A stretch of 9,680 nt of DNA from an uncultured Helicobacteraceae bacterium (GTDB lineage: Bacteria; Campylobacterota; Campylobacteria; Campylobacterales; UBA6016). The position numbers were made by a program, and so were the translations under genes. The notes beneath the pieces are model-generated. The model searched no databases, was not told the DNA's origin, and saw only the letters and a program-made list of their open reading frames with translations. Location: contig CALJKN010000166.1 of the NCBI GenBank assembly GCA_937973585.1, positions 1-9,680 of the forward strand. The letters are read 5' to 3'. The first letter of the stretch is position 1. Every line of letters starts with the position of its first letter. Below, in pieces: positions 5,618-9,680 of the stretch.

Positions 5618-6391
5618 ATGGCGACTGATTGGATGAGGGCGATATGGAGTTGGGCGGATCTGAACAATATACCAAATAATCAAATACCTAGAGATGAGTC
5701 ATTGGCACATCTTAAAGAACTTCGCCTGGCTCCACCATTAAAAGTGGAGCGCAACTGCATAAAGGCTGATATATTTCATCTTCCAAGCCAAATTAGTATG
5801 CTAAAAGAGTTGTGTGTTTTGGATATTTCAGATACAAAAATAAGCGAAATACCAGATGAGATTTATAGTCTGTCAGCGCTAACAACATTGGGTATTGGTG
5901 GATTACAGCTAAAAGAGCTCTCCTCAAATATAGGAAATTTGACAAATCTCAAAATACTTAGAGCACATGATAATCTTTTGGAGAGTCTGCCTGAAAGCAT
6001 TGGCAGGCTTACTTCCTTGGAAAGTTTGCTGTTGACCAAGAATAAACTGGCATGGCTTCCGCAATCTATCGGACGATTAGAGAAGCTAAACAGGCTATTT
6101 GTATCAAATAATCTACTCAAGGAGATACCGATGGAAATTGGCAGTTTGGCAAATTTGCGATGGCTCGCTTTGAGTCGAAATCTATTGGAAAGTCTGCCAG
6201 ATGAATTGCAAAATCTCACGAAACTTGAGACTTTGAGTATTGCTTACAATCATATTTTGGCTAGTCAAATACCTGCTTCTCTTGCCAATATTAAATCGCT
6301 TAAACGCATCAGCATTGATAATAGTCAAATTGGAGAAGATGGAAATGAATTAAGCTTGATTGCTTGTTTGTTATCGGTGTTTGAAGAGTAA
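5618..6391 (+). CDS. Leucine-rich-repeat protein, cytoplasmic
   Basis: A 257-residue protein built of bacterial-type leucine-rich repeats with a 23-residue period. Seven consecutive repeats run from about residue 62 to 225, for example LTNLKILRAHDNLLESLPES and LEKLNRLFVSNNLLKEIPME, with a degenerate one on each side. The N-terminal cap (MATDWMRAIWSWADLNN) is amphipathic and Trp-rich, with no signal peptide or membrane anchor. LRR arcs bind other proteins; no enzyme domain is attached, so it may act as an adaptor or sensor. The ATG at 5618 has AAAGGA 5 nt upstream. The in-frame TTG at 5594 coincides with the predicted transcription start and is rejected. Expression is predicted from palindrome 3 through TAAAAT (5584-5589). 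Its stop lies 4 bp from the 3' end of the opposite-strand tRNA-Ser. Confidence 0.88.
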   Translation: MATDWMRAIWSWADLNNIPNNQIPRDESLAHLKELRLAPPLKVERNCIKADIFHLPSQISMLKELCVLDISDTKISEIPDEIYSLSALTTLGIGGLQLKELSSNIGNLTNLKILRAHDNLLESLPESIGRLTSLESLLLTKNKLAWLPQSIGRLEKLNRLFVSNNLLKEIPMEIGSLANLRWLALSRNLLESLPDELQNLTKLETLSIAYNHILASQIPASLANIKSLKRISIDNSQIGEDGNELSLIACLLSVFEE

Positions 6392-6395
6392 TTTA

Positions 6396-6483
6396 TGGCA
6401 GAGAGGAAGGGATTCGAACCCTCGATAGGTTGCCCTATATACGAGTTCCAGTCGTACTCCTTCGACCACTCGGACACCTCTCT
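6396..6483 (-). tRNA. tRNA-Ser(GGA)
   Basis: A complete 88-nt class II tRNA with encoded CCA. It has the acceptor stem AGAGAGG/CCTCTCT with discriminator G, D-stem TCC/GGA, anticodon stem TACGA/TCGTA around loop CTGGAAC (anticodon GGA at 6447-6449), a long variable arm closed by TATAGG/CCTATC, and the T arm with TTCGAAT. It decodes UCC/UCU serine codons. A possible -10 box (TAAAAT, 6500-6505) lies just upstream. The DUF429 gene ends 43 nt upstream on the same strand, so readthrough from there is also possible. It sits between genes controlled by the shared palindrome, so it probably travels with the element and could replace the tRNA-Ser(GGA) broken at 1409. Confidence 0.95.
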
Positions 6484-6526
6484 ACATTGAAGGAGCGGTA
6501 TTTTATCAACAAACGGCTAAATATGC

Positions 6527-7336
6527 CTATTTGTATGGCTCTAGTTTCCTATTTAATTCCTGTGACCAGTCTGTATTTGGCAACAATATTGCCCCAGTAT
6601 CTCTATTGCCAACTAAAATTACTGCATTTTCGCCATTTTTATTTTTAGTTTCATTAGCCCATAATTCACCAAGGAGCCATGCAATATAAGCATCTAGGAA
6701 GTCTCCACCAGAATCATTTTTAATTTTCGATGTATCAATCTTTTCACCAAACTCACTTATTACATTTTGTAGCTTATCGGTCAGTGCCTCTAAATTATTT
6801 TTTCGTTCAATAATTTCATCTTTCTTGTTGCCGCCTTTATAATGCCAGCCCCCATCGTAGTCTTTATTTAGCCAACACCAAAGTGCCAAAGCTGGATGAA
6901 CCTCAACAATACAAGGGGCACTTAGATTTAGCTTCGTTGGCTTATTTGTTGGCTCATCGGTTACCAATTTAAATGCTCCTCTGGACTCATCGTTGTATAC
7001 ACTCGGCAAATCAAGACAATATTGAGTAATCACCCAATGCGGACAACCAGCATATCCAAGTGTTGATATTCCACTAGGTGGTCTTGTGTATTTTTTATCT
7101 TTTTCATTTTTATCAATGGTATTAACAATTCTCTCTAGTGGTCTAGTATAGAAATCAATCTTTGAGCCAAATACGCTTGCAGTTAAGGGTGCGTCCCAAC
7201 AAAGCAGCACACCATTACCTTGCAAATCATCAATATATTTTTTAAGCTCTGTTGGTTGTTTTGAAATAAAGCCAGTATCTTTTGAGTAAATAATTGTTTC
7301 TTTTGACGGTGCAGGGTCTATGCCTATCACTTTCAT
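6527..7336 (-). CDS. DUF429 family protein, predicted RNase H-fold nuclease
   Basis: A 269-residue protein with the DUF429 pattern, a family predicted to have an RNase H-like fold. The acidic positions expected of a metal-dependent nuclease are all present: D7 in the opening strand VIGIDPAPS, D48 in LLCWDAPLT, E145 in IVEVHPALALW, and D212/D215 in GGDFLDAYIAWLLG. A middle insert (about 60-120) and a Lys/Asn-rich stretch (165-205) separate these. Biochemical activity in the family is poorly known, so 'nuclease' is a fold-based prediction. The ATG at 7336 has AAGGAG 6 nt upstream. Its promoter is palindrome 4 (7382-7396), 11 bp, then TAAACT (7365-7370), the same -10 hexamer as the sigma-like gene. 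The tRNA-Ser lies 43 bp downstream. Confidence 0.8.
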   Translation of the reverse strand: MKVIGIDPAPSKETIIYSKDTGFISKQPTELKKYIDDLQGNGVLLCWDAPLTASVFGSKIDFYTRPLERIVNTIDKNEKDKKYTRPPSGISTLGYAGCPHWVITQYCLDLPSVYNDESRGAFKLVTDEPTNKPTKLNLSAPCIVEVHPALALWCWLNKDYDGGWHYKGGNKKDEIIERKNNLEALTDKLQNVISEFGEKIDTSKIKNDSGGDFLDAYIAWLLGELWANETKNKNGENAVILVGNRDTGAILLPNTDWSQELNRKLEPYK

Positions 7337-7381
7337 GGTGTCTCCTTGATTTTTAAGTCAAAGGAGTTTAGCTTGCTATAT

Positions 7382-7396
7382 GGACAAATAGTGTCC
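7382..7396 (-). promoter_or_regulatory. Regulon palindrome 4, promoter of the DUF429 gene
   Basis: GGACAAATAGTGTCC, the only copy that is perfect in both 5-bp arms. On the minus strand it is 11 bp from TAAACT (7365-7370). It is about 40 bp from the -35 box of the divergent XRE gene, so it probably does not control that gene directly. Confidence 0.8.
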
Positions 7397-7398
7397 GC

Positions 7399-7423
7399 AT
7401 TTAGCAATTTTCCTTTGCTAAAT
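7399..7423. repeat. 9-bp perfect inverted repeat
   Basis: ATTTAGCAA (7399-7407) and TTGCTAAAT (7415-7423) with a 7-bp spacer, between the DUF429 operator and the XRE promoter. It has no T-run, so it is an operator candidate rather than a terminator. Confidence 0.5.
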
Positions 7424-7436
7424 CAATTCTAACTGA

Positions 7437-7482
7437 TTGGCACTAATTTTCACTCACTTTATAGTGATTGCTATATGAGTGA
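7437..7482 (+). promoter_or_regulatory. XRE gene promoter with overlapping inverted repeats
   Basis: TTGGCA (7437-7442), 17 bp, TATAGT (7460-7465): the closest match to a classical sigma-70 promoter in the window. Two inverted repeats lie over it: outer arms TCACTCA (7450-7456) and TGAGTGA (7476-7482), and inner arms TATAG (7460-7464) and CTATA (7471-7475). They cover the -10 box and start site, the normal place for an autorepressor. Confidence 0.65.
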
Positions 7483-7503
7483 GCGAAATACTAGAATCGC
7501 CCC

Positions 7504-7758
7504 ATGAGATATAGCGACAATGATGAGATTTTGGAGTACTTTGATAATCTGACTAACAGAATCAAAGATTTAAGAAAAGAGAGGAAGGTTAGCCAGTTAA
7601 AGCTGGCTGGAATACTCGGTCACGACTCCACTTCGTTTGTAGCCAGAATTGAGCTTAGACAAAATGGAGCCAATTATAATATTGCCCATATCTTGACAAT
7701 AGCAAAGGCTTTCGATTGTGACATTAGAGATTTGATGCCACCATCTAAATTGCCATAA
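7504..7758 (+). CDS. XRE-family HTH repressor
   Basis: An 84-residue single-domain regulator. The five-helix HTH_3/XRE fold spans residues about 17-78: RIKDLRKERKVSQ, then LKLAGILGH (helix 2), STSFVARIELRQNG (recognition helix and the RxE-x-G turn), and IAHILTIAKAFDCDIRDLM closing the fold. It has no sensor domain, like small Cro/CI-type or toxin-antitoxin-type repressors. It is likely the immunity repressor of the element, acting on the inverted repeats at its own promoter. The start is fixed by an in-frame TAG at 7492, but there is no clear SD; a 10-codon frame (7475-7507) overlaps its start as ATGA. Its last 14 nt overlap the 3' end of the opposite-strand DUF3987 gene. Confidence 0.85.
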   Translation: MRYSDNDEILEYFDNLTNRIKDLRKERKVSQLKLAGILGHDSTSFVARIELRQNGANYNIAHILTIAKAFDCDIRDLMPPSKLP

Positions 7759-9088
7759 AAGCATTTTCTGATATTTTATATTCCACTTTTGTGCCGCTAG
7801 TAATTTTTTCAACCCTATCACACAGCGCTAGGGTGCCGTCAAAATTTTTACTGTCAAGCCCTCTTATGTTTTGAGTAAGCTCACTTCTTGTCAGTGGCTT
7901 GCCTTTTTTATGGAGGTAGGCTTCTATTTTCCCGCATAATTGTTTTTCTCTGTCAACGGGACTTTCTTTGTAATTATCAACAATACCGCTCATAAGCAAA
8001 TTCTCTGCCTCATGAATAAATATTTCAGCAATGTTGATTCCGATACTCATATATTCTAGGGTTAAAACTAGTTGTTGTTTCTTCTTTTTCATTGCGTTAT
8101 CAAATAATTGACACAAAATGGCATATTTGATTGCTGAAACAGCCTGTCTAATTGAGCTCGCACTTATTCCATCCTTGCAACCTTCTTCATTATTGGCAAG
8201 ATATAGGTTAAGTGAAAGTTCATCAAACCAATGTTTATAAATATTTATAGCCTCCGTAGACAATTTTAATGCTATAGGTTTAAAATTTTGAAACTGGTCA
8301 TAGTTCACACCAAGCGATTCAAGTACACTGATTGAGGTCTGTTGAAATTTTTCCAAGTCTGGATGATTGCCATTTTGTGCAAATGCTCTTAACGGCTCAA
8401 AACTGCCAACTGGTGGCATTACCACGATGAATCTGTTGAGAAACCCACTGACAATATCAGCCTTCTTAACATCTCTACGAAGCCATTCTGGATTAGTTGC
8501 CATTAGCATAGAGAGACTTGGGTTATCTATCATGATTTCTTCACCAACACCCTGTTGACCAACAAGCGATTTTGCATATCTTTCACCATCATACAACGAT
8601 GTTATAGAGGCTTTTGCTTCTTGGTTTTTGTTCAATTTTGTTAGCATCTCTGAAGCTTCGTCAACATTTAACAAAACTCCATGACATGCTTTTTGAAGAA
8701 ACTTTATGACACCTTGATATGTTGAGCCAGCTCCTAGTACTAATTGCTTGATGTCTTTGCTCGGACTACCGCTTAAGCTAATTTCTCTTTTTTGCTCAAT
8801 TTTAACCATCGTGCTTTCGATGAGCTTTGTTTCAAGCTTCTCTAGTATTGCACGACGCAAGAATTTAATTGTTGTACTTTTGCCACTAATTGTACTCGGC
8901 GCAATCAAGAGTGACCATATGGACATATTTAATCTATTCATACTGCCATCATATGTATACACTCTTGCACCAACTACGGTACTCATATATGATAACGCTG
9001 TTGCCATTATCATTTTATCGGTAGCGCCTATGTGCTTTTGCGCCTCATGTATTAGAGACTCGATAAAGAACCCAAAATTTGTTTTCAT
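7745..9088 (-). CDS. DUF3987-type P-loop ATPase (element replication protein)
   Basis: A 447-residue protein of the DUF3987/YfjI kind common in prophages, satellites and integrative elements, where it often accompanies or replaces a primase-helicase. Visible motifs are a variant Walker A (A63-PSTISGKST, with K70-S71 intact and Ala in place of the first Gly), Walker B GVLLNVDE (D143-E144), a sensor-1-like SMLMATNP (N199), and SGFLNRF with R219 as a possible arginine finger. The C-terminal 60 residues look like a winged helix (KIEAYLHKKGKPLTRSELTQ). No zinc-finger or TOPRIM primase part is present. The ATG directly follows the TAA of the HTH gene (TAAATG) with AAGGA about 8 nt upstream, so it is coupled to it. 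A role in element replication is inferred from the family. Confidence 0.78.
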   Translation of the reverse strand: MKTNFGFFIESLIHEAQKHIGATDKMIMATALSYMSTVVGARVYTYDGSMNRLNMSIWSLLIAPSTISGKSTTIKFLRRAILEKLETKLIESTMVKIEQKREISLSGSPSKDIKQLVLGAGSTYQGVIKFLQKACHGVLLNVDEASEMLTKLNKNQEAKASITSLYDGERYAKSLVGQQGVGEEIMIDNPSLSMLMATNPEWLRRDVKKADIVSGFLNRFIVVMPPVGSFEPLRAFAQNGNHPDLEKFQQTSISVLESLGVNYDQFQNFKPIALKLSTEAINIYKHWFDELSLNLYLANNEEGCKDGISASSIRQAVSAIKYAILCQLFDNAMKKKKQQLVLTLEYMSIGINIAEIFIHEAENLLMSGIVDNYKESPVDREKQLCGKIEAYLHKKGKPLTRSELTQNIRGLDSKNFDGTLALCDRVEKITSGTKVEYKISENAFMAI

Positions 9089-9292
9089 TTAGAAGTTCCT
9101 TACCGTTTTAATTTTTCTTGCTTGCACATACTCATCAAGCTCGGCAATTTCATATATAATGCGAGCACTATGCCCATTGCCAAGTTTGGCATACGGAATT
9201 CCTACACCGTTTGTTCGCCATTTTTGGAGAGCAGCTTCAGACAAGCCAATATATTCAGCGGCTTCTTTTGGGGTAAAATACTTTCTTAGCAT
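9089..9292 (-). CDS. AlpA/excisionase-type HTH protein (HTH_17)
   Basis: A 67-residue MerR-like winged-helix protein of the excisionase/AlpA kind. It has the canonical opening YFTPKEAAEYIGLSEAALQKW (residues 5-25, HTH), then a wing with IPYAKLGNG and a basic RIIYE strand, and a final helix ELDEYVQARK. Relatives bend DNA for excision or activate element genes. I chose the ATG at 9292 because GGGAGG lies 7 nt upstream. A longer in-frame start at 9433 would add 47 residues lying inside the previous gene and unlike the family. The gap from the preceding gene is 1 nt, and to the next gene 0. Confidence 0.82.
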   Translation of the reverse strand: MLRKYFTPKEAAEYIGLSEAALQKWRTNGVGIPYAKLGNGHSARIIYEIAELDEYVQARKIKTVRNF

Positions 9293-9293
9293 A

Positions 9294-9644
9294 TTAATTC
9301 CCTCCCCATGGTGCATTGCTTTCAGTATTTTCAATATTTTGTTTTGAGTTTTTATAAGCTTCCCGCTTGTCAAATAAATATTTCCGCAACTCTTGTCGTT
9401 CTTCATGGAATAAGTAAGTGTTAATGCCGCCACCCTTACAGTGTAGATGGTTATCTGTTCGACTTAGTTCCCCAGTTCCATTTAGGAGGTTTGCAGTTCG
9501 TTTAGTTGCAGTACTTGCTGTAGTAAATAACCCATGTAGCTCGGCAAAGCTTAACTGTACAGAAAATCCTGAGCTATTTTGTGTGATTTCTACCACATCG
9601 GTTTCTGGATTGTAGCCATACTTGGCACTTTTTGTTTGATACAT
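9294..9644 (-). CDS. Unrecognised 116-residue protein, first gene of the alpA-DUF3987 operon
   Basis: I do not recognise a family. The protein is soluble, with a strand-rich N-terminus (YGYNPETDVVEITQNSSGFSV), a middle helix followed by a stretch rich in Thr and Asn, a short NHLHCKGGG turn, and a charged helix (FHEERQELRKYLFDKREAYK) before a polar tail. One Cys and two His lie close together (HLHC), but this is not enough for a zinc site. The ATG at 9644 has AGGAG about 6 nt upstream and a TATAAT about 30 bp upstream. Its stop is followed after 1 nt by the HTH gene, so the three genes form one operon. It probably serves the element's early functions. Confidence 0.65.
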   Translation of the reverse strand: MYQTKSAKYGYNPETDVVEITQNSSGFSVQLSFAELHGLFTTASTATKRTANLLNGTGELSRTDNHLHCKGGGINTYLFHEERQELRKYLFDKREAYKNSKQNIENTESNAPWGGN

Positions 9645-9673
9645 GAAATACTCCTTTTTTAAATTAGGAGTGT

Positions 9674-9679
9674 ATTATA
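9674..9679 (-). promoter_or_regulatory. -10 box of the early operon
   Basis: Perfect minus-strand TATAAT, 30 bp upstream of the ATG at 9644. Any -35 box lies outside the window. An inverted repeat ACTCCT (9650-9655) / AGGAGT (9666-9671) lies between the -10 box and the start codon and overlaps the SD; it may be an operator. Confidence 0.6.
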
Positions 9680-9680
9680 T

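Larger units (their letters stand above)
1410..9680. mobile_element. Probable integrated element (satellite-like), right end outside window
   Basis: The proposed left boundary is the truncated tRNA-Ser at 1409. Inside are typical element-maintenance genes (XRE repressor, AlpA/excisionase-type HTH, DUF3987 ATPase) and a cargo block tied together by four copies of one palindrome. A complete tRNA-Ser(GGA) lies within the cargo. No integrase, capsid, conjugation or right attachment site is seen, so the class of element is open. An AlpA-like gene in an operon with a replication-type ATPase, opposite a repressor, resembles phage satellites. The boundary and the single-element view are inferences. 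Confidence 0.5.

Noticed and set aside
7342..7366. A hairpin CTCCTT/AAGGAG that could hide the SD of the DUF429 gene; a similar one lies at 9650-9671.
   Set aside because: With the predicted -10 boxes (7365-7370 and 9674-9679), the upstream arm would be at or before the transcription start, so the RNA hairpin would not form. An operator role remains possible.

Overview
The window is AT-rich DNA with bacterial architecture: short intergenic gaps, strong Shine-Dalgarno (SD) sequences, and promoters that show a good -10 box but rarely a -35 box. That promoter style and the flavour of the proteins suggest a Campylobacterota (Sulfurimonas/Sulfuricurvum-like) genome. This is an inference only; no marker gene is present. 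Most of the window looks like an integrated accessory element.

Left flank (1-1409). A type II toxin-antitoxin pair (ParE-like toxin 84-374, antitoxin 375-608) and a pair of small membrane-protein genes (819-920, 913-1164) each sit just downstream of a copy of an imperfect intergenic repeat (638-760, 774-814, 1188-1305). The minus-strand end of each copy is a -10 promoter box. At 1369-1409 lies the promoter-proximal 5' half of a tRNA-Ser(GGA) gene that stops in the anticodon stem, which I read as a probable left junction of the element.

Cargo block (1410-7396). Gene order is: a sigma-region-4.2-only protein, an unrecognised 442-residue protein, a WYL-domain transcription regulator, a tandem-HD (YfbR-like) nucleotidase, a leucine-rich-repeat protein, a complete tRNA-Ser(GGA), and a DUF429 RNase H-fold protein. 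The main discovery is that four copies of one 15-bp palindrome, GGACA-N5-TGTCC or close variants (1954, 3356, 5558, 7382), sit in the promoter regions of these genes and nowhere else that I found. In all five promoters they serve (one site is shared by divergent genes), exactly 11 bp separate the palindrome from a -10-like hexamer. This defines a regulon; the WYL protein encoded inside it is the best candidate regulator. WYL repressors are known controllers of anti-phage systems, and the block contains a candidate nucleotide hydrolase, a candidate nuclease and an LRR protein, so an undescribed inducible defence or stress island is a reasonable hypothesis. It is not shown by sequence alone.

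Element-maintenance block (7399-9680). An XRE repressor with its own near-consensus promoter and overlapping inverted repeats faces a three-gene operon of opposite strand: an unknown protein, an AlpA/excisionase-type HTH protein, and a DUF3987-type P-loop ATPase. This set resembles a phage satellite or small integrative element. No integrase is visible; it and the right junction would lie beyond the window.

The complete tRNA-Ser(GGA) lies between palindrome-controlled genes and so appears to belong to the element. It may replace the host tRNA-Ser(GGA) broken at 1409.
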